A program made the translations under genes and the position numbers. A stretch of DNA of 64,000 nt, from NCBI GenBank assembly GCA_030340625.1, contig JAOPHQ010003982.1, forward strand, positions 204,001 through 268,000. The letters are read 5' to 3'. The notes under the pieces were generated by a model that searched no databases, was not told where the DNA came from, and was given only the letters and a program-made list of their open reading frames with translations. Of this stretch, positions 12,601-22,900 are shown one piece after another. The DNA comes from Merluccius polli (taxonomy: Eukaryota; Chordata; Actinopteri; Gadiformes; Merlucciidae). Each line of letters opens with the position of its first letter. The first letter of the stretch is position 1.

Positions 12601-12945
12601 GAGATAGGGTGAGAAGCTCGGTCATCCGGGAGGAGCTCGGAGTAGACCCGCTACTCCTCCGCGTTGAGAGGAGCCAGATGAGGTGGCTCGGGCATCTAGT
12701 TAGGATGCCTCCCGGACGCCTCCCTGGTGAGATGTTCAGGGCACGTCCCACTGGTAGGAGACCCCGGGGAAGACCCAGGACACGCTGGAGAGACTATGTC
12801 TCTCGGCTGGCCTGGGAACGCCTCGGGATCCCCCAGGAAGAGCTGGCCGAAGTAGCTGGGGAAAGGGAAGTCTGGGCTTCCCTGCTTAGGCTGCTGCCCC
12901 CGCGACCCGACCCCGGATAAGCGGAAGAAGATGGATGGATGGATA
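9606..12945 (+). mobile_element. Near-complete APE-type non-LTR retrotransposon (LINE), RTE/Rex3-like
   Basis: The element starts just after a (TA)n tract, with a GC-rich leader of about 180 nt. It carries one long open frame and ends CCCGGATAAGCGG ... (GATG)n before another (TA)n tract. A short GATG tail and a single EN-RT frame without a separate ORF1 point to the RTE/Rex3-type group; this is recognition, not a search result. Target-site duplications cannot be resolved because both flanks are TA repeats. Confidence 0.8.
9792..12920 (+). CDS. LINE polyprotein: AP-endonuclease plus reverse transcriptase, 1042 codons open
   Basis: The protein needed for target-primed reverse transcription is uninterrupted from 9792 to the stop at 12920. 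Endonuclease domain about residues 76-320: GTWNVTSL, AYGPNSS, GDFNAHVG (about 214-221), SMIDFVV and TDHHLV (about 309). Reverse transcriptase about residues 500-800: VVPLFKKGDRR, NYRGITLL, GFRPGRGT, RVGLRQGCPLSPILF and the catalytic FADD at about 781-784. The C-terminal tail has MRWLGHLVRMPPGR. No in-frame ATG precedes the endonuclease. The frame starts with GTG at 9792, so the true start is unclear and may be non-AUG or may have lost its ATG. The position where many APE-type nucleases have a QET glutamate reads LTSTHS (about 108-113). It is far GC-richer than the receptor genes around it, as expected for an inserted element. Confidence 0.85.
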   Translation: MSLARTWVTGASPWSQAWGWGSAPSAWWPGTARKDDVGPPSRRLTTSRRGQRGQVQCELGGGRRRGPWRSDPRLQKLALGTWNVTSLVGKEPELVREVEKFRLDIVGLTSTHSKGSGTSLLERGWTLFHSGVATGERRRAGVAILIAPRLGASMLEFTPVDERVASLRLRVGGRILTVVCAYGPNSSSEYPPFLDSLEGVLESAPSGDSLVLLGDFNAHVGSDSETWRGVIGRNGPPDLNPSGVQLLDFCARHRLSITNTMFKHKGVHMCTWHQDTLGRSSMIDFVVMSSDLRPHVLDTRAKRGAELSTDHHLVVSWLRWWGRMPVRPGRPKRIVRVCWERLAESPVRESFNSHLRESFDHVPGEAGDIESEWAMFRASIVKAAEQSCGRKVVGACRGGNSRTRWWTPAVRDAVKLKKESYRTFLACGTPEAAGRYRQAKRSAAVAVTEAKTQTWEEFGEAMENDFRTASKRFWTTIRRLRRGKQCIVNTVYGGDGALLTSTRDVVDRWKEYFEDLLNPTDTPSGKEAGPGDSGVGPPISGAEVAEVVRKLLGGRAPGVDEVRPEFLKALDVVGLSWLTRLCSIVWTSGAVPLDWQTGVVVPLFKKGDRRVCSNYRGITLLSLPGKVYSGVLERRVRRIVEPRIQEEQCGFRPGRGTVDQLYTLCRILEGAWEFAQPVHMCFVDLEKAFDRVPRGVLWGVLREYGVSDPLIRAVRSLYDRCQSLVRIAGNKSDLFPVRVGLRQGCPLSPILFIIFMDRISRHSQGVEGVRFGDLRIGSLLFADDVVLMASSGRDLQLSLDRFAAECEAVGMRISTSKSESMVLNRKRVECTLRVGDEILPQVEEFKYLGVLFTSEGRMEREIDRRIGAASAVMRTLHGSVVVKRELSRKAKLSIYQSIYVPALTYGHELWVMTERTRSRVQAAEMSFLRRVAGLSLRDRVRSSVIREELGVDPLLLRVERSQMRWLGHLVRMPPGRLPGEMFRARPTGRRPRGRPRTRWRDYVSRLAWERLGIPQEELAEVAGEREVWASLLRLLPPRPDPG

Positions 12946-12961
12946 TATATATATATATATA

Positions 12962-13007
<46 letters not shown>

Positions 13008-13059
13008 CAAAAACAGCTTAAGCACCGTCACATTTCAATGTGTTAAGCTGTTTTTGTAA
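12944..13059. repeat. (TA)n tract followed by a 55-nt hairpin
   Basis: The TA repeat (12944-13004, with one CTG interruption) closes the LINE insertion. Directly after it, 13005-13059 forms an inverted repeat with a perfect 17-bp stem (TTACAAAAACAGCTTAA and its complement) and a smaller CACATT/AATGTG stem in the loop. Confidence 0.85.
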
Positions 13060-13366
13060 TATCAAGTCATTTTCTATGTGCTTAATATATAGCCTAAACC
13101 AAATATAGGCTGGTCTAGGCTAAGCATAATTTTGATATGCATTGTGTCTTTACAAAAGCCATTGTACATGCTGTAAACTGCTAACATTGTTACATAACCT
13201 GCAAAGCAAAGGGAATAGAACAAAAAGCTAAATCATGTGTGTGTGTTTTCAGATATTTCAATCCACACATGCATATGATTACAATACAGCAATAGTCATT
13301 CTCTGGTCTCCCACCTCTCACACCGCTAATTTTATATTGCTATTCCCATGGGGTATTTCCTATTCC

Positions 13367-13374
13367 TTTATAAG
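13367..13374 (+). promoter_or_regulatory. Candidate TATA box of OlfC-3
   Basis: TTTATAAG lies about 86-93 nt upstream of the ATG at 13460. The call rests on motif and position only. Confidence 0.3.
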
Positions 13375-13459
13375 GCACTTCTCCAGCTGTATCAAGGTAT
13401 AAGAGAGAGATAGCCCCACTAATGTACGAGTAATCTCTCTCACAAAGTGCTAACCAAGC

Positions 13460-15722
13460 ATGTATAAATCAACAAAGGCCATGCTTAGCTTGTGTTTTAT
13501 CTTTTGGTTGAACACAGCCTTTGCTTGTGAATTGATTGATAGTTTTGACATGAGTAGCTTATTTCAAAAGGGGGATGTGATGATTGGGGGAATTTTCCCG
13601 ATTTTGAATAAACAAGTGAGCAGCACGTCTACATTTGAAAGAAAACCACCTCATGTAAAATGTGCAGGGTAAGTATTGTAATTTGCAGCTATTTCATTGA
13701 ATCCTCTCATGTTATCCCCCTATACTGCAAGTATAATCTCTGTACTCACTACTTGATAATATGTAATTACATGTATTTTTCTCCTTAGATTTGATTTGCG
13801 TGCTTTTCGGTGGACTCAAGTGATGATATTTGCAATTGAGGAAATCAACAATAGTCCAACTCTACTGCCGGACATATCTCTAGGCTATAACATCCTTAAC
13901 TCATGTGCCTCACCTACCAATACACTACGTGCTGCTTTGACACTTGTTAGTAGGACAAAGGAGAATGAATCAAATTCCACCTGTCGTCCTCCTGTAACTG
14001 CCCTGATAGCAGAATCAGGATCATCCCAGTCTTTAATTTTGGCTGGGACCTTTGGACCATTTAAAGTACCGATAGTAAGAACGTGTTACTAATTATTATG
14101 TTATTATTTTTTTTAAATATTCAAAAATGTACTATTTGTCCACACTATGCATGGTGGAATAGTTGTTAATGTCATGCCATGTATTGTTTTTCCCCCATAG
14201 GTTAGTTACTTCTCAACGTGTGCATGCCTCAGTAACAGAGCTAAATATCCAACTTTTTTCCGCACAATCCCCAGTGATTTCTACCAGGCTAAAGCTTTGG
14301 CAGCACTGGTCAAACGCTTCGGCTGGCGGTGGATCGGGGCCATTCAGTCAGATAATGACTATGGCCGTAATGGGATACTGGCCTTTAGAGAAGAGGTTGA
14401 AAAAATGGGAGTTTGTGTTGCTTTCGTGGGAACTGTTCTGCGCACATACAAGAGAGATAAAATCCTTGCCGTCATCGACATGATCAAACGCTCGACTGTA
14501 AAAGTGATCCTGGCTTTTGTTCCTGAGGGCGACCTTCACCCCCTGATGACAGAGATTGTTAAGCAGAACATCACCGGCATTCAGTGGATAGCCAGCGAAG
14601 CATGGATTACAGCGGCGAGGCCCTCCACACCTGAAATGTACCACTCTTTTGGCGGATCGATAGGATTCGTGGTCCGAAAGATGTCCATCCCAAAGTTGAG
14701 ACCTTTCCTAATTGATCTTAGCCCGTACACAGGCCGAGGTTCTGCCTTTGTGAATGATTTCTGGGAGGTTGTGGTTGGCTGTAAACCCCCCTCAGCTGGC
14801 ACACTCTCTAGGAATTTGACACAGACAAGTAAAATATGCAATGGAAATGAATCATTAAGGGTGTCGCAGAATGCATTCTTTAATGTCACACAGCTCAGAG
14901 TGTCCTACAATGTTTACAAGGCTGTGTACGCTGTCGCTCACGCCCTCCACTTTGTTTTATTTTGCCAACCAGTCGGAAACAAAAAAGTCAAACCATGTTT
15001 AGATGTATCACAAATTCAGCCCAAAGAGGTGAGTGATTTGTTTATTACAAATATAAAAAAAAACATATTTTAACATTCATGCCATTATGAATAACTTAAA
15101 CAAGATAAGACAACCCAAACTTTTTTGTATTACAACCTTTTTTGCTTTCAGGTTAGTCATCACCTACAGGATGTTCATTTTACAGACAGATTCGGAGACA
15201 CTGTGTTTTTCGACCAGAATGGGGACCCCCCAGCATCCTATGACATTATAAACTGGCAGATGAGAGGAGGGCAGGTTCAACATGTGACAGTTGGAAACTT
15301 TACCTCTGCAGCTCACCACGCATATGAACTCAGAATCCAGGAAGAGCAAATTGTCTGGAGAACAGGAAAGAGGGTGGCTATGATACTGAACATTATTTTC
15401 TTTTGACCATGAGTCACGCTGTTATTGTATGATGAATCAAATATCAAAGATGTTCAAAATTACCATCACAACATGTATTCTCTTTAGATCCCAGAATCAG
15501 TGTGTTCAAGTGTGTGTCCAGTGGGTACCAGGAAAGCTCAAATTAAGGGACAGAGTATCTGTTGTTTTGACTGCATACCATGTGCAGACGGAGCCATAGC
15601 TAACTCAACAGGTACACTCATGTTGAGTAATGAACATGTTGAGCCCGTACTTCATGATGTTCTCCTACAACCAAAGTTAGCTTATGTTCAGTGTCATGTT
15701 ATTATATGTTCAGCCAGTTTTC

Positions 15723-15784
<62 letters not shown>

Positions 15785-16801
15785 TAAAAAAGAAACATTT
15801 AAGTGAAGCATGAATAGATGTTGCTGTGGAATTGTACAGCATTTAAAATAATCATCATCACATATCTGAGCTTTATGTTCCTTGCAGGTGCAACTGACTG
15901 CACACCCTGTCCACGGGAATACTGGTCGAATGAGGGACGTGACGAGTGCCTTCTGAAAACCATCGAGTACCTGTCGTATCACGAGCCAATGGGAATAGCC
16001 CTGACGGTGGTGTCCCTGGTGGGGGCTGTTCTGTCTCTGTCCACTATGTCCATCTTCCTCTACCACAAAGAGACCCCTGTCATTAAGGCCAGTAACTTTG
16101 ACATCAGCTGCCTCTTGTTGTTCTCTCTCTTTCTGTGCTTTCTCTGCCCCCTCACCTTCATCGGCAGGCCCACGGTTTGGACCTGCATGTTGCGACACAC
16201 AGCTTTCGGGGTGACCTTTGCCCTCTGCATGTCCTGCGTTCTGGGGAAAACCATTGTGGTGGTGACTGCCTTCAAGGCCACGTTGCCCGGCAGCAAGGTG
16301 TCAGGGAAGTTTGGCCCCGCCCAGCAAAGAATGATTGTTTGCTCTTGCACGTTGGTTCAGATCATTATATGCATTCTATGGTTGAGATTAAACCCACCTT
16401 TTCCAGATATGGTGTTTAGATATAGCAATAAGAAGATAGTGCTAGAATGTAACACAGGTTCTGAGACTGCTTACTATGCCGTTTTAGGGTATATAGGAAT
16501 CCTTGCTGCAATATGTTTGGTTCTTGCATTTCTGGCCAGGAAGCTGCCTGATAATTTCAATGAGGCCAAGTTCATCACCTTTAGTATGTTGATATTCTGT
16601 GCAGTCTGGATCACATTCATCCCTGCTTATATCAGCTCTCCAGGAAAGTTCACTGTAGCTGTGGAGATCTTTGCTATTTTGTCTTCGGCCTTTGGCATGT
16701 TGGTCAGTATTTTTGCACCTAAATGTTACATAATATTGATTAAACCTGAGCAAAATACAAAGAAACATGTCATGGGGAAAACTGTAAATAATAAAATCTG
16801 A
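13460..16801 (+). CDS. OlfC-3: complete V2R/OlfC class C GPCR, six exons, about 860 aa
   Basis: Exons: 13460-13668, 13789-14074, 14201-15028, 15152-15373, 15488-15611, 15888-16801; 2583 nt in frame. The ATG at 13460 opens a signal peptide (MLSLCFIFWLNTAFA core). The flytrap domain shows FDLRAFRWTQVM, VSYFSTCACLSN, TFFRTIPSD, FGWRWIGAI, DYG and QWIASEAW; the linker shows SVCSSVCPVG and ICCFDCIPCADG. The seven-helix exon has WTCMLRHTAFG, FNEAKFITFSML and PKCYIILIKPEQN. Where most loci have IVRANNSELS it has VIKASNFDIS, so the basic residue is kept as Lys. The exon 4 donor (AGG|GTGGCT) is weak but keeps phase. The last intron contains a (TA)n tract at 15725-15778. AATAAA lies at 16817-16822. It keeps the canonical six-exon layout and is convergent with OlfC-4, 379 nt away. 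Function is inferred from family only. Confidence 0.92.
15725..15778. repeat. (TA)n microsatellite in OlfC-3 intron 5
   Basis: About 54 nt of pure TA repeat inside the last intron; not coding. Confidence 0.95.
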
Positions 16802-17180
16802 ATTTTTATCATGAACAATAAACTATATACTACATGATACACTTGTTGATTGTTTACATAAGCTGTTTTGATGATATATTAATGCATGGAGTATTGACCA
16901 TTTTATTTGAGCTTTTTATTAGTATGGGCTTATGATTAAATAAACAGCTACTGTATAATGGTAAGCATGATGGTAACAGCAAATTATCCCTGAGGAATAT
17001 GTGTACACATTATTAATGTGTAAGTTATTAAGTATAAAGTGTACTGTTTTAATATAATATAAAGTATACATAATGCTTTTAATGTAAGACACATACAAAA
17101 GACAGATTAAACATTGACAAAACCATTGGCAAAGTATATATATAAAATATACACACATCCTAATGTAATGTATAATGTAT
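16802..17180. other. Convergent intergenic spacer between OlfC-3 and OlfC-4
   Basis: This 379-nt AT-rich spacer holds the 3' ends of two convergent receptors. It has an AATAAA for OlfC-3 (16817-16822) and a reverse-strand AATAAA (TTTATT near 16902) that could serve OlfC-4. I see nothing else in it. Confidence 0.6.
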
Positions 17181-20100
17181 TCATTTACGCATCATATTTT
17201 TCTTCCTGTTTTGTTCTGGCTTCAAAATGATAATGTAGCACTTTGGGGCAAAGATACAAAAAAGGAGACCATAGGCAGAGGCAAGAATTGCAAAAATGTG
17301 CACAGCCACAGTGTATTTACCGGCAGTGCTCACATAGACGGGAATAAAAGTGATCCACACCGCAAAGAAAATCAGCATGCTGAATGTGATGAACTTAGCT
17401 TCATTAAAATTGTCAGGTAACTCACGGGCCAAAAAAGCCATGACAAAGCACAGGCATGCTAGGAGGCCGATGTAGCCGAGAACACTCCAGAAGCCTACTT
17501 CCGAGCCGATAGCACACTCGATAATGATGGTGGTCCTGAGGTAGCCTGTGTTGCTATTGGTAAAAGGTGGGTAGGTGAGCAGCCAGATAAGACAGATCAT
17601 GCCCTGAATAGTGGAAAGATGGGACAGTGTCAAGTTTCTGTTGAACTAGGCTATTGCATCTATTGATTGATTTACATTTGACATTACATTTTCAAAGCAT
17701 GCTATTTTTACCTGGACCACCGTGCACAAAAGCACACTTGCTCTTTGCTGATTGGGTCCAAACCACTTCATAACACTACTTCCTGGCAGTGTGGCCCTGA
17801 AAGCCATTAGGACCACCAACGTCTTAGCGAGGAGGCAGGAGATGCATAGGGCAAAGCTGACGCCGAACGCTGGGTACCGGATACGGCACAGCCAATCAGA
17901 GGGCTCACCGATGAACAAAAGACCAATAAGAAAACAGGTGGCCAGGAACAGCAGGAGAAAAAAGCTCAGTTCCATGTTATTTGCCCGGACAACGGGCGTG
18001 GCCCTGTGTTTGTAGAACATAGCCAAAACAAGGAGAGAGGAACACGCTCCGAGGACCGATCCGGCACAGAGAACCATACCCATTGGCTCTTTATAAGACA
18101 AAAACTCAACATCCTTGGGGAGGCAAAGGGTTCTCATGTCGTTAGGCCACATGTCGGTGGGGCACCGTGTGCAGTCTAAAGAATCTGGTAGTAGAGAGGG
18201 AAGGGCAATAATTAATTCAAATTAACACAACAAAAAAAATCACTTTGAAGAAAGTGAGAGATGGAACTCGTTAGAACATATCCCACCGGTGGTGTTGCTG
18301 ACCTCCCCTTCAGCACAGGTGACACAGTCAAAACAGCAGACGGGCTTGCCCTTCTTCCTGGCTACACGTTTCCCTGGTGGGCAGCTCTCACTGCACACAG
18401 ACTGGACTGCCTGAGAGGCAAAAGAAGGCCACTCAGAGGGGGACCTGGGCTGGACACACCCTTTTGTTTTTTGTTTGTTGGCTGTAATTGCACACCTTGC
18501 ATTGACATTAAACTGAGCTCATTGGAAAATGTTACAGTATGATGCTGGTATAGGCTAAAACAATGTTGTAGTGATGCAGCTAGTTTTAAGAAAAAAAACA
18601 TGATACATTATATTTAAGGAAAACAAATCTTTATTATTGTCTTAATTTTTGTCTTACAAAAGTCTCTACACTTTTGTTGAAATAATCGTTGATAGCCTGG
18701 GAATCAGACAAATCTGCAAGCTTATGTTTTATTTGCCCATTCAGACAGATTTCCAGCTGACCTGGCCTGGGTCAGGACAATCACAACCGTTTAACTAATA
18801 TGTGGCAGGTTTGAGACAATAACTGTACAGAGGAGTGCAGCTGAGGCAACCAATATGGCTGCTGCCGATGTGTAACTGTGTGTTGAATCGGCTACCATGA
18901 CAATATTAAACAGACTGTCTATATATTTTCTCTAAAAGAAGAATAAACAACTGCAGGTTCCAATGCGCATTTGCAAATTGGTCTGGCGATGCCAGGCTAG
19001 TTTGCTGAAGGTGGACAAATAAAATATCCAATAGACCTAAAACCAAAATCAGCAGATTCCCTAATGCATTAATTATAATAACACAGAACAGTCTGAGAGG
19101 AAGGGGGGGCCTGGGGGGGATTTTTAGAGAACACACCTGTTGCCCAACAGGCCACTGAATGGCAGATTCATTCACCACCAGGCTGAGCTCAGGAGACAGG
19201 GAGGAGTCGTAAAAGCCCACCTTCACCAGCCGCAGAGAGCCATCCTGCTCCCTTCGCCAGTTCATGAGGTCATACGAAGCGATGGGGTCACCGTTAAGGT
19301 CAAAGTCCACTTTTTCACCCAAAATGGAGAACTTAGTACTCTTCATGTAGTGGAATAGCTAAAGGGAGGGATGACAGGGAGGGATTGTTTTTTTTCATCT
19401 AATAAAATATATATTCAAAATGATGATTACAATACGAGTCATACATGAATAAAAACAATGAATCAAATCAAATCAAATTACAATATTAAAACAATATTTA
19501 AACAATGAATAATATATGTATATATACTCAATTAATAAAACAGACTGTAAAATTGCAAAAGCTTCGTATACAAATCATATGAATTAAAGTATATGTTAAC
19601 ACACCTGCCACGGTTCTATGCTTTTAGGGTTTCCACAGGTGCCATTCACAAAGGGCCCCTGCCCCGCCTCACAGTCACTCATTCTTTGCAGTGCATGGGC
19701 CACCAAATACACAGCCTTGTACACGTTATACGACACCCTAAGCTGACTCACATCCAAGAAGGCAGAGTACACGTCCTTCAAATCCTCCATGCCACTGCAA
19801 GGCTTTCGGTCCAGATGGTTTACCATATGGGAATGTGTGTTAACGGAGCCATTCAGTCTGCAGTTGAGCGTCTCCTCCCAGAGCTCTGAGAGGAAAGCCG
19901 AGTCGTGGATGTTGGACGGTCGAAGCCTGGACAGATACTGCTTTAACCCCGGAATGACATCGGCTCTGTGAATACCAAAACCCAAGGTGCCACCCAAGAG
20001 GTCGCCGAACTCCTCCCACAGTGACTTGGCGGTGGCCCAGGCTTCGCTCGCGATCCACTGGATGCCTGTGATGTTCCTTCGCCGCATGCCTCTCATGATG

Positions 20101-21798
20101 CTGCTCACATCTGCCTCACTGCAGAAGTTAAGGATGATCTTTGAAGATGACCCCTGTTAAAACAAGAAATACATAGTCAGTAATTGTAGTAGTTGAGATA
20201 GTCTTGCCATAGAGTATCATAAGAAGAGTAGCATAGGAAGTATTCAAGACAAACTTTGTTGTGAATACTAAGAGACATTGTATTTAGTGTTGCTCAAATT
20301 ACTTGCTCAAATTGATTTTAAAATAACAAAAAATGCAAAACTTGTTCCTTTCAACTCAGGTTGTATTCACAAAGTGTTCTCAACAGCAATTCCATTTCAA
20401 TTTCAATATCCTTAATCCCTAATTGAGTGTTTTATTAAGGTTTATTTTGATTATTTACAGTCTTTTATTCCACCCTAAATTTAAACATATTAAAACCTTT
20501 AATCAGTTAACCTATTGATCCTACAGTTACCTGAATGATATCCAGGAGCTCATCCAGAGGCTGTTGACTCAGAACTATGGGAAAGATGTGAACATAGGCA
20601 GCGCACACACCATACAGTGACGACTCCTGGAGAAAGAGCTGTATGGCAAACCGTGCATAGTCAGACTCAATGCCAATGACCCCCACCCAGGTCCAGCCAA
20701 AGTGGCTGACCAAGCGGGCCAGGGCTCGGGCCTGGAAGGCATCGCTGGGCATGGTGCGCATGAACATGGGAAACTCTTTCTGCTCGCTTAGACAGCTGCA
20801 GGAAGCAAAGTAGCTCACCTAGTGGAGGGACGAACAGAGGATTACTTTTCCATAAATGTGTTGTTTTTTTGTAAAATCAATGATATCTTTGTTTATTTGT
20901 CTTATTTTCTGAAATGTACATTTAAATATTAATTTATTTTCAACATGTAAATGTTTTGTGCATTACAAAACGCTTACATATATACATATATGTACAATAT
21001 ATACGTACATATATTTTGACATAGTTCAAAATACATGATGTATACGAGGTGTATGTGACAATTAAAGAACAGAGATCATAGTCTCACCAGGGGGATGTGA
21101 AAGGGGCCCAGACTTCTAAGCAGAGCCATAGACAAACCGGAGGATGCATCTCCTATGATAACAGGGGACACAGACTGGGTCACATCGGCACAACCTAAAC
21201 CTCTAGACCTGGAGCCTGAACGCATCAGATCTCCCTTCCCCTTAAGCCCCCAGTCTGCCTCCAGACTCCCGTTCCCAATGGCCCTGGGGCCTGGCTGTCC
21301 ATTCACCAGAAGCAGGGAGCCCTTCAGAGCCACAGGGATGTCGTTGGAGCTGTCTCTGATGTGGTACCCCAGCTTCAGCCCCGGCAGCAGGTCACTGCGC
21401 TGGTTGATCTCCCTGATGGCGAAGGTCATGGTCTGCATCCAACGCAGGGCGCGTCCACTGAAACTAAACATTTTGTTAATGTTAATAAGATGTACACTCA
21501 ACAAGTAAAACATAATACACACGCATAGAAAATACAGATGTGAGATGCTCAAGATGTTGACTTACTACTTGTATGCGCCAGGTTCTGGTTTGGATGTGTA
21601 TGTTGGATGAGAAGACACCCGGGTGTAGTGTAAAGGAAAGACGCCCCCTAACACCACATCTCCATCTTCGTAAAAACTGTTTGACTCTTCTTCTCCAATG
21701 AAAGTACAGTCGGTGAAGATGGCAGCTGAACTAACATTGAGATAGTTCAAGAGAAACATGCCAGAGAGAAGAAGAATCTTGGCAGAAATGTGACCCAT
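17181..21798 (-). CDS. OlfC-4: complete V2R/OlfC class C GPCR, eight exons, about 893 aa
   Basis: Exons in coding order: 21798-21566, 21457-21088, 20818-20531, 20153-19605, 19358-19137, 18410-18287, 18184-17712, 17603-17181; 2682 nt in frame, all GT/AG. The ATG at 21798 opens a signal peptide (ISAKILLLSGMFLLNYL). Flytrap motifs: GRALRWMQTM, VSYFASCSCLSE, FGWTWVGVI, SDYARFA and QWIASEAW; the linker exon has SVCSESCPPG and VCCFDCVTC. Two extra introns interrupt the canonical plan. One (377 nt) splits exon 3 after LLDIIQ. The other (108 nt) splits the seven-helix exon inside TM4 after CTVVQ, at the same codon boundary as in OlfC-7. Exon 2 is enlarged (370 nt) by a Gly/Ser-rich loop. The start of TM3 reads CRIRYPAFG instead of CMLRHTAFG, and TM2 is also unusual (FLATCFLIG). 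No lesion was found. Ligand unknown. Confidence 0.9.
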
Positions 21799-21843
21799 CA
21801 CTGCTGCTAAATTATTATAATTAGAAATATTGCTATAATCTAG

Positions 21844-21851
21844 TTTATATA
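21844..21851 (-). promoter_or_regulatory. Candidate TATA box of OlfC-4
   Basis: On the minus strand TATATAAA lies about 46-53 nt upstream of the ATG at 21798. The same sequence persists in the duplicated fragment near 28795. Confidence 0.35.
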
Positions 21852-22332
21852 TTTATACATATAGTTAATTCCAGAGACTAACGGACTTCCACATGAGTAT
21901 GATGCAAATGGAAATTATATTCCAGGCATTACTTTATATACTTGTGACTTGTGAATATTAACATGAGAGGACCGCCCAGTTATGACATTGTGGGTTGTTG
22001 TTTTTTGTAGAAAAACAAGCCTCTCTGTATGTTTTATTCTTCTTCAGTCAAAGCTTCATTAAATTACATTTTCCCAATTGATCATCAAAAATATATTAAA
22101 ATGAAACACAGGGATGTTTGTATAATCCCTCTAGTCATTGATATTTCCTTTTTATGATTCTATATATTATTAAATGAGATGAGTTATACTGAATTAATAC
22201 AGAGCACCTAAAGTGACATGTTGCATATATAACTTTGTATCTCATTCTGAAGACTATTTTGTGCACACAATAATTTAAATAAAAATAGTAATAAATATAT
22301 GTTGTATGTGTGGGTTTCAAAGAAAGGAAGTG

Positions 22333-22341
22333 ATCAAAATA

Positions 22342-22415
<74 letters not shown>
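22333..22415. repeat. (TA)n microsatellite
   Basis: Pure TA tract. An equivalent tract stands at 29280-29344 in duplication unit 2. Confidence 0.95.
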
Positions 22416-22417
<2 letters not shown>

Positions 22418-22574
22418 TGTTTATTGTTTATTTTATTTGAAGTGTTTTGCCAAGTTGGATATATATCAAAATGTTTTTGAATATTCAGTGAAACTCAGAT
22501 TATGCAGTTATGTATCTTGACAAATACAAAAGAAACAAATAAATACAAAAAATATGTAGTGAACATTCAGCAAA

Positions 22575-22579
22575 CTTAG

Positions 22580-22613
<34 letters not shown>

Positions 22614-22766
22614 GGGGGGGGGGGGTGCTATCGGAGGGGTAGTGTTGCGCGATTGTTGACGGCGGGGGGGGGGGGGGGGTGACAATAGATTAACGGCGAT
22701 CATTTTTTTATCGCCGATAAGAGTCTCGCATTATCGCAGCGCGGTAACGCCGATAACGGCCCGTCA

Positions 22767-22812
<46 letters not shown>

Positions 22813-22813
22813 G

Positions 22814-22870
<57 letters not shown>

Positions 22871-22900
22871 GTAATATATATATATATATATATATATTTA
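22575..22900. mobile_element. (TA)n-flanked TIR-element fragment with two G-tracts, unit 1 only
   Basis: The order is a (TA)n tract, a run of G (about 22611-22626), a short GC-rich segment, a second G-run (about 22664-22679), then GATTAACGGCGATC ... TTATCGCCGATAAGAGTC ... CGGCCCGTCACTAATA, then (TA)n with two ATCCGGTA interruptions. The termini match the copies at 9091 and 60554. Unit 2 lacks all of it at the homologous site (about 29510). Confidence 0.65.

Noticed and set aside
10721..12751. Several reverse-strand and alternative-frame open frames inside the LINE
   Set aside because: They are shadows of the GC-rich EN-RT frame. The recognised motifs all lie in the one plus-strand frame.
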